Assembly: GCA_037043455.1 (NCBI GenBank)
Contig: JAWPHD010001349.1
Location: 1 to 64,000, forward strand
Reading direction: 5' to 3'
Source: Cyrtodaria siliqua
Taxonomy: Eukaryota > Mollusca > Bivalvia > Adapedonta > Hiatellidae
Length of the DNA: 64,000 bases
Numbering within the stretch: position 1 is the stretch's first letter; every line of letters begins with the position of its first letter. Below the pieces are notes generated by a model, which was not told where the DNA came from, ran no database searches, and saw only the letters and a program-made list of their open reading frames with translations. Positions 11,595-23,660 of the stretch are shown here, in pieces. The position numbers and the translations under genes were made by a program.

Positions 11595-14554
11595 ATTTGA
11601 AATATGATGGTTGTTTATGCCAACAATGCATGATGTCTTAAGAAAGCTTGCCGGCAGGTGCATATGGAGTTGTGCCGCCGCAACTGTATCTGTGTTCCCT
11701 ATAGGCCGCTTCATACCTGTAGTTCTATGGTAGATACAGAATATAAAACAATAAGACATGATTCTCACAGCTACAGTCATCATCGGAGATCATGTGTTAC
11801 ACAAGCCATATTGGCCTCCACACCTCCCCTTCCCCCCCAACACCTCTTCGGGGAATCATACAGAAGATACAGACCCTCTTGGGGCTCTTATTTTAAAAAT
11901 TAAATATGTAAAGTTTTTAAGATAAAATCATATTTGATAATAATTGATATTAACAAGAATTTTTCTGGATGGAATTTTGCCCCAAGCAACTATATAGTTG
12001 GATCTTAATATATAATTATATGAACTTATTCACATTTTAGTCGGATACTGATTGCGTAATTGTCAAATTGTCGGAAAGCTTTGAAACTTGGCACACATGT
12101 TCATTGTCATTACACAAAACTATAATTATGACAGACGGAAATCACCAAACTATAAGCCTGGATTTGCAATGTAATGTGGCTAAAATCTAGTGTGCATGGC
12201 TGTTCTGGCTACTAATTAATCTCAGTAGAAATGGGTTAATAGTCCATCTGTATGCTTTAATAGAGGGTTTTGACTAAATTTTGTAGCACAGTCACTGACT
12301 AAATGCTGTATCTTTTATACTTGTTTTAAGAAATGATATACTGTAGTATTATGTACCGAAATATTATTTATGTTTGTCTTAAATGCTCATTTCACTGAAA
12401 TCTAGATAAGTTTGTAGATATATTATAATGCGCTGTTTTGTTGAAGTTATGCACTGGTTTGTCGATGGTATGTTTGCTACAAGCAATAGTTTTTCAATGG
12501 TTTTGGTGACTTTTTAAGACTGTAACTTTTCTTATTTTCTCATCATGCTCATAGTAGATTTAATTATTTAGACAAGAAATAGCCATAGAGTATCTACATA
12601 TACATATATATGGACACAAACTGCCAAAAAACAGAGAAAGTGACACATATATTAACAAGGTAAAAGATTATACAACCTTCATATAATTCATAATATGTTG
12701 TTTCTTCTACTAAGATCGTAGTAAAATGTGTAATCCTACAAAGAAACAACGTATGACACCTATTTTTAAGCGTGTTGCTCTCATGAAGTGTTGAAACCGC
12801 TACGGCTGTAATTGTGTGAGAAATGGACTAAATGAACAAAGTACTAACAGCAGGCCAATGTTACTTATATTGATGCATGCATATAAGCTATACGGCTTTT
12901 GGTGTCTGAAAAATAGACTTCTGCACAGACGTCATGTAAAACTCTTAATGTAAATTAACAAAGTGCAAAAGTAGGACAAGGTCATTCACATTGCGATACT
13001 TTTGGTATGAAAATGTTGCTCTCATGGTGTCTGTGTAATACACTTAACCAAAAATTTGAATGTCACATCTGAAGGTACCCATGGACAGACGATCGGACAA
13101 GGGTAACACTTTCGTGGTGGTGCATTATTAAGTTAAATTATGTAAAACACACTACATGTATCATGCTTCAACGTAATAGTTTCGGAGACAACAGGTTCGA
13201 TACCAGTGAAAGAACTAGACAAAATAGTTCTGCAAATGTTTATTCGTATGCCTGGAACTGCTGGCGCTATGTATGGTAGTGAAGTGGCATTGTTCTCAGT
13301 CAAACGCTCGAGTTTCTGTTTGAGAGGTTTTCTACGCATTGGCTTCGTCTTCCGAGGACCAGTTCAAAGCATGGAAATTCATATCTGAAAATATTAAGGG
13401 AAAATTGAATAACTCACATGCAGTAAGGATACACATAATAATTTATTTGTGTATATTGCCAAAGTATATATATATATTATAATGAATTAATATGCATATG
13501 AAGCACTATTTTGTTTTATTTCATCAACCAATTTTAAAACAAAAATGTGATCTGATAAGTATTGCCGACTTTCTATAAAATATAATTTTACTGTATTCAA
13601 TTAATGTACTACTGAAGATATGTGTGTAGTCTTATTTAAATGTGTCTCGTAAATAAACATGGACATGTATGTCCGTGAATAAGCATGAGCACAGAACTTT
13701 AGTAAACACTATTTTAAACAATTAATATACATGTAGAGGCGACCATTTCCACGAAATATGAAGTTTGTAGGACAAACGGTTGAACTTAACAAAATAAAGT
13801 AACCACCAGACTGGACATGGACGGAGGAATGGGCAAACGGTTGAGCGACACATTATATCCCTTGACAATTTTCGTTAAGATGTTATAAAATGAATAAAAA
13901 AAGTTATTTTTATCGACTGGAACTTAACAAAAGGGACATGTGAGTTATATGTCAATATTTGCCATATAAGAAAATGCGCTGAGCTAAAACAAACCAGCGC
14001 CTCTACAGGAACAACTAGCGTTTAACTTCAACAAACACTCACTTCGATAAATGTTAACATCTACAAACCAAATCAGACAAAACAGGTATTTTGGCTTTAA
14101 CATTTGTTTTGAAGCCAACATCTATAAAAAACATATAGAAATACAACTGAACTGATCAAACAATGTATTTTGATGAAATATATAAGGCAGTAAAATAAGT
14201 AATTATATACAAGTTCTTACCGTATAAACCGCCTGATAACATCAAATTCCGATTTCCACGTCGTAAACTCGAAGTGGTCACTTGAATGTCTTATGCATTG
14301 TGTAAATGTAAAACACAGACTACAGGTAGTGCATGGTGTCATGGAGAATAAGTAAAATCAATATTATTTGCCAAATATGGGTTCCACATCTACAAACCAT
14401 CATATTCCTGTCTACAAACTGGCGTGTTGATATCTACAAACGCAAAATTGATTCGCACTTTACCTACAGTGATAGTACTCTAATCTTTTACATGTTTAGT
14501 GTGTCGGGAGCTACGGTTAATTAACAGAAGAAAGGAGGGTTTGCCAGTGTTATC
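11595..14554. other. Non-coding AT-rich stretch, no gene seen
   Basis: About 3 kb with only short, unconvincing frames. A tRNA-like B-box (GGTTCGATACC) near 13194 may mark an old SINE. No tandem structure or recognisable coding region. Confidence 0.5.
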
Positions 14555-15195
14555 ATATATCATATATCAGGAGGCAATGTAACAGTCAGAATACCGCAGC
14601 GCGATCTAGTGATATCAGGAGGCAATGTAACAGTCATGTAACAGTCAGAATACCGCAGCGTGATCTAGTGATATCAGGAGGCAATGTAACAGTCATGTAA
14701 CAGTCAGAATACCGCAGCGCGATCTAGTGATATCAGGAGGCAATGTAACAGTCATGTAACAGTCAGAATACCGCAGCGCGATCTAGTGATATCAGGAGGC
14801 AATATAACAGTCAGAATACCGCAGCGTGATCTAGTGATATCAGGAGGCAATGTAACAGTCAGAATACCGCAGCGTGATCTAGTGATATCAGGAGGCAATG
14901 TAACAGTCATGTAACAGTCAGAATACCGCAGCGCGATCTAGTGATATCAGGAGGCAATATAACAGTCAGAATACCGCAGCGTGATCTAGTGATATCAGGA
15001 GGCAATGTAACAGTCGTGTAACAGTCAGAATACCGCAGCGTGATCTAGTGATATCAGGAGGCAATGTAACAGTCAGAATACCGCAGCGTGATCTAGTGAT
15101 ATCAGGAGGCAATGTAACAGTCATGTAACAGACAGAATACCGCAGCGTGATCTAGTGATATCAGGAGGCAATGTAACAGTCAGAATACCGCAGCG
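14555..15195. repeat. 48/59-bp minisatellite, 12 copies, running into a SINE head
   Basis: The unit starts ATATCAGGAGGCAATGTAAC and ends CCGCAGCGCGATCTAGTG. Some units gain 11 bp by repeating ATGTAACAGTC. The last unit runs directly into a tRNA-like sequence whose first bases (GCAGCGCGATCTAATGATAG) match the unit end, so the array appears to have been seeded by the SINE 5' end. Confidence 0.9.
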
Positions 15196-15440
15196 CGATC
15201 TAATGATAGAGCATCCGCCTTAAATGCAGGAGTTCATGGGTTCAATCCCCAGCTGAGTCATACCAAAGACTTCATAAAAAGGATACTAATATCTCTCTTG
15301 CTTGATGTTAAGCATATAATGGGTTGTTCTAGGACTGGATGGCCAGGTGTCCGTATAATGTGAACAGGGTGAAGTATTTTGTCATGTGTCTATGGCATGG
15401 TATTTCATTGTAGTGACACAATCTATGACTGAAAGATTGT
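15185..15440 (+). mobile_element. tRNA-derived SINE-like element
   Basis: tRNA-like head: GATCTAATGATAGAGCA (A box) and GGGTTCAATCCCC (B box, about 15239), spaced as in a tRNA. It then runs into a body with GGACTGGATGGCCAGG. The 3' end is not sharply defined. It is contiguous with the 12-copy minisatellite on its left. Confidence 0.6.
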
Positions 15441-15849
15441 TTAAGTATGCTAAACACCCTACAATGTAAAATGTATAACAGTTGAAAATTCGAATACTCA
15501 CCGTCCATCCGCAGGACTGGCTATGTTCTAGATTTTCTTAAAATCACTATGAGCAGTGGTCGAAATTAGCACTAGCCCGAAGGTGAAAAACTAGTAAATA
15601 TTAAGGGCTATTGGTCAGCCATCTTTGAAAAGAAAATCCAAAATGGATGGGGTATGGTTAATTGAAATTTTCATCAAAATGCATGTTTATAGGCATGAAC
15701 AATGTCAATGATATAATAAATGACAGTAATTCAACACTATTGATGTAAACATAATATCAGAAACAATATTTATTTTTACAGAAATAGTGCCCTTTATATT
15801 CGAAAAGTTTAGTACAATTTTACTCGAAGATGTTTTGTTTATGTTATAG

Positions 15850-18112
15850 AAGGAAAGCCCTGATAAAGTGTTACAATATGTCTAAAAGAAGATTGATATA
15901 AAGTGTAATAATATTTCTAAATGATGATTGATATGAAGTGTTTATATAATATGTCTAAATGAGGATTGATATAAAGTGTTATAATATGTCTAAATGAGGA
16001 GTGAGGGCTGGCGTGGCGCAGTCGGTAGCGCGGCGGATTTGTAACCGGAGGCCCCGGGTTCAATTCTCCGTGGTGCCACTGAGTTCCGTCGGTGTGTTCT
16101 TGGGCAAGACACTTTTCCTTAGCCTCGTCCGTCGGATGGGGACGAAAACCGGGCGGTCCCGTGTATCGGTCTATCAACCGAGCACGTTAAAGAACCATAG
16201 GAATCTATTCGATAACAAGAGTAGGGCAGGTTCCCAGATTCCTATGTATCCTTCCCCTCTCTCTGGGGCGGCTCTAAATAACCTGTACTGTGTTGATGAG
16301 CCGTTAAACAACATTCAGTTATGATATAAAGTGTTATAATATGTCTAAATGAGGATTGATATAAAGAGTTATAATATGTGTAAATGAGGATTGATATAAA
16401 GAGTTATAATATGTGTAAATGAGGATTGATATAAAGAGTTATAATATGTGTAAATGAGGATTGATATAAAGAGTTATAATATGTGTAAATGAGGATTGAT
16501 ATAAAGAGTTATAATATGTCTAAATGAGATTGATATAAAGTGTTATAATATGTCTAAATGAGGATTGATATAAAGAGTTATAATATGTGTAAATGAGGAT
16601 TGATATAAAGAGTTATAATATGTGTAAATGAGGATTGATATAAAGAGTTATAATATGTGTAAATGAGGATTGATATAAAGTGTTATAATATGTCTAAATG
16701 AGGATTGATATAAAGAGTTATAATATGTGTAAATGAGGATTGATATAAAGTGTTATAATATGTCTAAATGAGGATTGATATAAAGAGTTATAATATGTGT
16801 AAATGAGGATTGATATAAAGAGTTATAATATGTGTAAATGAGGATTGATATAAAGAGTTATAATATGTGTAAATGAGGATTGATATAAAGAGTTATAATA
16901 TGTCTAAATGAGATTGATATAAAGTGTTATAATATGTCTAAATGAGGATTGATATAAAGAGTTATAATATGTGTAAATGAGGATTGATATAAAGAGTTAT
17001 AATATGTGTAAATGAGGATTGATATAAAGAGTTATAATATGTCTAAATGAGGATTGATATAAAGTGTTATAATATGTCTAAATGAGGATTGATATAAAGA
17101 GTTATAATATGTGTAAATGAGGATTGATATAAAGAGTTATAATATGTCTAAATGAGATTGATATAAAGTGTTATAATATGTGTAGAAGAAGAGGATTGCT
17201 ATAAAGTGTTCTACTATATCTAAAAGAGTATTGCTATAAAGTGTTACAATATGTCTAAATGAGGTTAGATATAAAGTTTTATACTATGTCTAAACAAGGA
17301 TTGTTATAAAGTGTTACAATATGTCTTAAAAGAGGATTTCTATAAATGTTACAATATGTCTAAAAGAGAACTGCTATAAAGATTCAATATGTCTAAACGA
17401 GGATTGCTATAAAGTGTTACAATATGTCTAAAAGAGAATTGCTATAAAGTGTTACAATATGTCTAAAAGAGAATTGCTATAAAGTGTTACAATATGTCTA
17501 AAAGAGGATTGCTATAAAGTGTTACACTTTGTCTAAACGAGGATTGCTATAAAGTGTTACAATATGTCTAAAAGAGAACTGCTATAAAGATTCAATATGT
17601 CTAAAAGAGAACTGCTATAAAGATTCAATATGTCTAAACGAGGATTGATATACATGTACATGTATAGTGTTACAATTTGTCTAAAAGAGGAATAGAGGAT
17701 TGCTATAAAAAGTTACAATATGTCTAAACGAGGATTGATATACATGTACATGTATAGTGTTACAATTTGTCTAAAAGAGGAATAGAGGATTGCTATAAAA
17801 AGTTACAATATGTCTAAACGAGGATTGATATACATGTACATGTATAGTGTTACAATTTGTCTAAAAGAGGAATAGAGGATTGCTATAAAGTGTTACAATA
17901 TGTCTAAACGAGGATTGATATACATGTACATGTATAGTGTTACAATTTGTCTAAAAGAGGAATAGAGGATTGCTATAAAGTGTTACAATATGTCTAAACG
18001 AGGATTGATATACATGTACATGTATAGTGTTACAATTTGTCTAAAAGAGGAATAGAGGATTGCTATAAAGTGTTACACTATGTCTAAACGAGGATTGCTA
18101 TAAACATGATAA
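15850..18112. repeat. 35-bp satellite array with a 90-bp higher-order segment
   Basis: The unit GTTATAATATGTSTAAATG + AGGATTGATATAAAGA is 35 bp long (landmarks at 16334 and 16369), with roughly 50 copies. Units alternate TGTCTAAAT and TGTGTAAAT variants. After about 17160 the units diverge, and at 17640-18050 a 90-bp higher-order unit containing TACATGTACATGTA repeats five times (17651, 17741, 17831, 17921, 18011). A SINE interrupts the array at 16005-16320. Confidence 0.92.
16005..16320 (+). mobile_element. Full-length tRNA-derived SINE inserted in the 35-bp array
   Basis: tRNA-like head with A box (TGGCGCAGTCGGTAGCG) and B box (GGGTTCAATTCTCC). A central domain with CTTGGGCAAGACACTTT follows, then GCACGTTAAAGAACCATAGG and the tail GGCGGCTCTAAATAACC...GTTGATGAGCCGTTAAA. 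Related copies lie at 46118 (+) and 52455 (-), with tails elsewhere. Array units on both sides show insertion into existing satellite. The 107-residue frame across it is not a gene. Confidence 0.85.
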
Positions 18113-18396
18113 AGTGTTATTGTACGTGTATATAGGTCATCAGAAGGAAACCAAACGCAAGAAACTACCGTAATGATGCACTTTGAGCCATATTTATTAA
18201 AAACTGTAAATTTTATTTGAAACTTGATAAATTTTGCAGTAGATTTTATCTGAACATCGGACATCCCTTCAGGCGAAGGATATATACATGTAGATCTAAT
18301 TAAATTCATATTTAATTGTATTTATTATTAGTCTGGTAATAATACAAACTGGTTTCATGACTTGTTCAATCATGCTAACTTTGTACAGAATAAAGC

Positions 18397-18531
18397 ACTG
18401 GCACACAGGGTCTTGACTCTTCCACTGGCACACAGGGTCTTGACTCTTCCACTGGCACACAGGGTCTTGACTCTTCCACTGGCACACAGGGTCTTGACTC
18501 TTCCACTGGCACACAGGGTCTTGACTCTTCC
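18397..18531. repeat. 27-bp minisatellite, five identical copies
   Basis: Five apparently identical units ACTGGCACACAGGGTCTTG + ACTCTTCC. The 27-bp period keeps frames open on both strands, giving artefactual nine-residue peptide repeats. Perfect identity suggests recent expansion. Confidence 0.95.
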
Positions 18532-18794
18532 ACAGAAATTATTAAGGGATAGAGGAAATTAAATTTGAATGTCATGGGTGTGCGAGGGAGGTACCCTTTG
18601 GGTGACCAGTATTTTTACGGATCATGATTTATTTAGATGCATTTGAAGTATATTTCAACTGTAATTGAAAGAATGTTTAAGAAGTATAGCCTACAAGAAG
18701 CTATTTATAGACAGATATATTGCATTTTGGAGATTTATTGGTGTTTTTAAGGGATAGAGCAGAGAGATCAAAGGATATGGGGTTAATTAAGGAT

Positions 18795-19345
18795 TTGATT
18801 TAAACATATTTTATTGCCATATATGTACAAGTACAATGCAATCGGGTCGGGCCACAAGTGCTACCCACATTAGTTACGGCCCTTCCCTACAATGTAGTTT
18901 TAACAAATATAATGAATGGCAATTGCTATTAACACGTATCAATAAACTCGATTATCTACAACATGATATGTAGTAGAACATGTTAAGATAATAAGAAAAT
19001 AGAAAAAAAAATAAAGAAAAAGTAGAAGTGGAAGAAAGAATAATGCAACACGTAACATTGCTCGGGTTGATTAGACAGATAAAATGTAATGGCAAACCTA
19101 AGTAAATCGATGACTATATATATATCTCTAATAAAGTTTTGAACAGAATTAAAAATCAAACCATTTTCTTGTGTTGTAAGATCTAACCTTCCAAACAATA
19201 ATGTATTTGAGCTTAAAGGATGAAACGAACGTGTTGACTGGTAGAGTTCGAGCCTTTCAACATTGAATTGCATACATTCAAAGAAGAAATGATTTGCATC
19301 TTCATTACCCTGACCGCAAATGCATTGAGGCGATTCGCGTAAATG
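18795..19345 (-). pseudogene. 5'-truncated LINE: ORF2 C-terminus and 3' UTR
   Basis: Minus-strand translation from about 19340 gives a Cys/His cluster (PQCICGQGNEDANHFFFEC) followed by YQSTRSFHPLSSNTLLFG and a short C-terminus, ending in the frame 18983-19273. This C-x-C...H-x-x-x-x-C knuckle followed by a short tail is the typical end of CR1/L2/Jockey-type ORF2. An AATAAA (minus strand) lies just before the 3' end near 18810. Endonuclease and reverse transcriptase are missing. The clade is uncertain. Confidence 0.7.
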
Positions 19346-19589
19346 ACTTTGATTTTAAGGAGTAGGGGGAAATTAGATTTTAGAATTAAGGGATAGGGGG
19401 GGATATGCTCTTAAATGGCCTGTGGTAGACTCTGGCGCACAGTTTTGACTTTGTTGGGATGATGATAAAGAGGGCACTTTTTAAATTTATAATGTGTCTA
19501 AATGAGGATTGCATTAAAAGTGTTATAATATGTAGCGCAATTATACATGTATGGGAACGGGTGCTTAAATGGATGAATATGATACACAT

Positions 19590-19876
19590 TTTACTGCACA
19601 CAATAGGATATTCATTTTACTGCACACAATAGGATATTCATTTTAATGCACACAATAGGATATTCATTTTAATGCACACAATAGGATATTCATTTTAATG
19701 CACACAAAAGGATATTCATTTTAATGCACACAATAGGATATTCATTTTAATGCACACAATAGGATATTCATTTTAATGCACACAATAGGATATACATTTT
19801 ACTGCACACAATATGATATACATTTTACTGCACACAATATGATATAATTTTACTGCACACAATATGATATACATTT
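19590..19876. repeat. 26-bp minisatellite, about 11 copies
   Basis: Unit CATTTTAATGCACACAATAG + GATATT. Units toward the right change to TACTGCACACAATATGATATA. Clear tandem structure with graded divergence. The stretch 19877-20402 after it shows nothing definite. Confidence 0.9.
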
Positions 19877-20402
19877 TGTCAAGTCGCTTCAGCAAAAACG
19901 GAGACTTGTAAAAGACGGACCCCCACCCCTCAAAGAAATTCATTGGGGATTTTTATTTTGGAAGTCTAGGTGAAAAAAATTGGTATTGCCCGGCCCCAAA
20001 ACAAAAGGCAACACAAATACGGCTAATGAGTTTATAAAAGACTGTTAACAACCTAGCACTGTTTCTTCATTGTAGAAATGTGCATTCTTGCAGTGATATT
20101 AATCACAGTAGGTGACATGCTGACATTGTTTAACATGTTTGTTGTATATATATGTAACTTGACATATCAACAGATTTGTAGAGCAAGAGGTTACTATAAT
20201 AATTACTATCTAAACTATTTGTAAAATTTGTAAGCAACCAAATGCTTACCACTTAAAGGGACACATGGCAATTTGGACATAAGGCCGACTATAAAAAATT
20301 GTTGGTTTGCTGTTTCCCTACCTACCTACGAAAAAGAACCCTACCCAAAACTTTTATGGCAATTCTATAACGTAGTGTTTTTTTTTGCTGTCCAGTATAT
20401 TT

Positions 20403-21226
20403 AGCTCTAGTGATCAAAGATCAGCAGAGCTTATATGCCATGGTGCGGTGTCCGTCTGTCCGTCCGTAAACTTTTTTTGTAGCATCTACTCCTCTGAAAC
20501 TACTGGATGGATTTTCATGAAACTTTACAGAAATGTTGCCCATGATGTCTAGTTGATCCTAGCAAAAACTCATGTTGATGTGAAATCCAAGATGGCCACT
20601 AAAGCTAAAAATAGATTCTTGAAAAACAAGTTTGTAGCGACTTCTTGAAAACCATAAGTGATCTTGATATGGGACTTTTTCTAAGATGATCAGCATGACA
20701 TGATGTTGTTACTTGTCGAAAATCGTTTTGATTCGACGTTAAACATGGCTGCCAGCGGCCATCTTTGTTTACATGGAGTTATATAGTAAAAACTTGTAGC
20801 GACTACTCCTCTGAAAGTACTTGACGGATTTTCATGAAACTTCACAGGAATGTTGCTCTGGATGTCTAATTGATTCTAGCAAAACATCAGGTCGGCCGGA
20901 AATTCAAGATGGCCGGCACGGTTAAAAATAGATTTTTAAAAAATAAGTTTGTAGCGACTACTTCTTGAAAACTATAAGTGATATTGATATGGGAATTTTT
21001 CTAAAATGATCAGCATGACATGATGTTGGTCCTTGTCGAAAACATTTTGATTCGACATTAAACATGACTGACGACGGCCATCTTTGTTTACATAGAGTTA
21101 AATAGTAAAAACCTGTAGCGACTACTCCTCTGAAACTACTTGACGGACTTTCATGAAACTTCACAGGAATGCTGATCTAGCTTTCAGAACCTGCCAGTAG
21201 AGCTTCAAGGTCATTGACCTCTTGTT
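20403..21226. mobile_element. Helentron/HINE-like element, family 1, copy C (short)
   Basis: Starts AGCTCTAGTGATCAAAGATC, a mutated form of the family start, then GTCTGTCCGTCCG, about two 320-bp units, and the family end (CAGTAGAGCT, AGGTCATTGACCT at 21208-21220, CTCTTGTT). The next copy begins at the very next base, so this junction defines both ends of the family. Confidence 0.75.
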
Positions 21227-23129
21227 AGCTCTACTGATCAGAGATCAGCAGAGCTTATGCCTTGGTGCGTCCGTCTGTCCGTCCGTCTGTCTGTCCGTAA
21301 ACTTTTTTTGTAGCGACTTCTCCTCTGAAACTACTGAATGGATTTTCATGAAACTTTACAGAAATGTTGCCCATGAAGTCTAGTTGATCCTAGCAAAAAT
21401 TCATGTTGATGTGAAATCCAAGATGGCCGCCAGATCTAAAAATAGGTTTTTAAAAAACAAGTTTGTAGCGACTTCTTCATGAAAACTATAAGTGATATTG
21501 ATATGGGACTTTTTCTAAAATGATCAGCATGACATGATGTTGGTCCTTGTCGAAAATCGTTTTGATTCGACGTTAAACATGGCTGCCAGCGGCCATCTTT
21601 GTTTACATAGAGTTATATAATGAAAACTTGTAGCGACTACTCCTCTGAAACTACTTGACGGATTTTCATGAAACTTCACAGGAATGTTGCTCTTGATGTC
21701 TAATTGATCCTATCAAAATTTCAGGTCGGCCGGAAATTCAAGATGGCCGCCACGGCTAAAAATACATTTTCAAAATACAAGTTTGTAGCGACTACTTCTT
21801 GAAAACTATAAGTGATATTGATATGGGACTTTTTCTAAAATGATCAGCATGACATGATGTTGGTCCTTGTCAAAAATCGTTTTGATTCAACGTTAAACAT
21901 ATGGCTGCCAGCGGACATCTTTGTTTACATACAGTTATATAGTAAAAACTTGTAGCGACTACTTCTTTGAAACTACTTGACAGATTTTCATGAAACTTTA
22001 CAGGAATGTTGCTCTTAATGTCTAATTGATCCTAGCAAAATTTCAGATCGGCCAGAAATTCAAGATGGCCGCCACAGCTAAAAATAGATTTAAAAAAAAA
22101 AGTTTGTAGCGACTACGTCTTGAAAACTATAAGTGATATTGATATGGGACTTTTTGGAAAATGATCAGCATGACATGATGGTTATCAGAGTCAAACATTA
22201 TTTTGATTTGACGTTTAACATGGCTGCCAGTGGCCATCTTTGTTTACATAGAGTTATATGATGAAAACTTGTAGCGACTACTCCTCTGAAACTACTTGAC
22301 GGATTTTCATGAAACTTCACAGGAATGTTGCTCTTGATGTCTAATTGATCCTAGCAAAATTTCAGGTCGGCCGGAAATTCAAGATGGCTGCCATGGCTAA
22401 AAATAGTTTTTCAAAATACAAGTTTGTAGCGACTTCTACTTGAAAACTAACTATAAGTGATATTGATATTGGACTTTTTGTAAAATGATCAGCATGACAT
22501 GATGTTGGTCCTTGTCAAAAATTGTTTTGATTCAACGTTAAACATGGCTGCCAGCGGCCATCTTTATATACAGTTATATAGTAAAAACTTGTAGCGACTA
22601 ATCCTTTGAAACTACTTGGCAGATTTTCATGAAACTTTACAGGAATGTTGCTCTTAATGTTTTATTGATCCTAGCAAAATTTCAGATCGGCTAGAAATTC
22701 AAGATGGCCGCCACAGCTAAAATTAGATTTTTTAAAAAAGAAGTTTGTAGCGACTACGTCTTGAAAACTATAAGTGATATTGATATGGGACTTTGTGTAA
22801 AATGATCAGCATGACATGATGGTTGTCAGAGTCAAACAATATTCTGATTCGACGTTAAACATGGCTGTCAGCGGCCATCTTTGTTTACATAGAGTTATAT
22901 AATGAAAACTTGTAGCGACTATTCCTGTGAAACTACTTGACGGATTTTCATGAAACTTCACAGGAATGTTGCTCTTGATGTCTAATTGATCCTAGCAAAA
23001 TTTCATGTCGGCCCGAAATTCAAGATGGCCGCCACGGCTAAAAATAATTTTTCAAAAAACAAGTCTTTAGCGACTACTTCCTGAAATCAAAATCAATCAG
23101 TAGAGCTTCAAGGTCATTGACCTCTTGTT
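21227..23129. mobile_element. Helentron/HINE-like element, family 1, copy D
   Basis: Complete element joined head to tail to copy C: hairpin start AGCTCTACTGATC, GTCC/GTCT microsatellite, about five 320-bp two-part units, and the end CAGTAGAGCT, AGGTCATTGACCT (23111-23123), CTCTTGTT. No coding frame. Confidence 0.75.
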
Positions 23130-23158
23130 TTCTTTAATTTCTTGGCAAAGAAAGAAAT

Positions 23159-23187
23159 TCACCTACCTACCTACCTACCTACCTACC
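23159..23187. repeat. (ACCT)n microsatellite
   Basis: An uninterrupted run of ACCT tetramers. A shorter related run (CCTACCTACCTACG) occurs near 20318. Confidence 0.95.
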
Positions 23188-23334
23188 CATTTATTAAATA
23201 TTTTTTTAAGAATGGCCTGACGGTGTTTATAAAAACTTCAACTTACATGTATTGCCTACTTACATATAATAAAAAATAAAAAGTTGTCATTGAGAATTTT
23301 CAATTTTAATGAAACTTGACAGGGATGATCAGTA

Positions 23335-23660
23335 CCAAGTTTTACATATCGTCATTGGGGAGACATAATGTTTTTATGCTGTCTGTCCTTCGGTCTGTAT
23401 GTCACACACTTTGTCCGGACTAGTTCTGCTAAACCCCTTGTTAGATTTCAACCAAACTTGGTATGAGTGATCAGTATCAAGCCTAGTTGTCCATATCATC
23501 GTTGAATGATTTTGTTAGAGTTAAATGGGCTCTGCTTATAAAGGTTTTAGTACACAAACTTTATTCTGACTAGTTCTCCTGAATCCCTTGTATGATTTCA
23601 ACCAAGCTTGGGTAGGAATGATTGGTACCGAGCCTAGTTGCATATATCGCCGTCATGTTC
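23335..23660. mobile_element. Fragment of another tandem-bodied element
   Basis: The start CATTGGGGAGACATAATG and CTGTCTGTCCTTCGGTCTG is followed by units such as CACTTTGTCCGGACTAGTTC and TGATCAGTATCAAGCCTAG, which also form the distal body of the 42800-44528 element. No 3' end is present. Confidence 0.5.

Noticed and set aside
11496..11903. Overlapping frames of 95 and 81 residues on opposite strands
   Set aside because: They cross the TIR of the 9519-11594 element and its flank, with no domain or codon signal.
16001..16324. 107-residue frame and tRNA gene at the SINE head
   Set aside because: The tRNA-like region is followed by a shared SINE body and tail found at other loci, so it is a retroposon, not a tRNA or protein gene.
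18362..18575. Frames with LPLAHRVLT and VEESRPCVP repeats on opposite strands
   Set aside because: Artefact of a 27-bp tandem repeat being a multiple of three.
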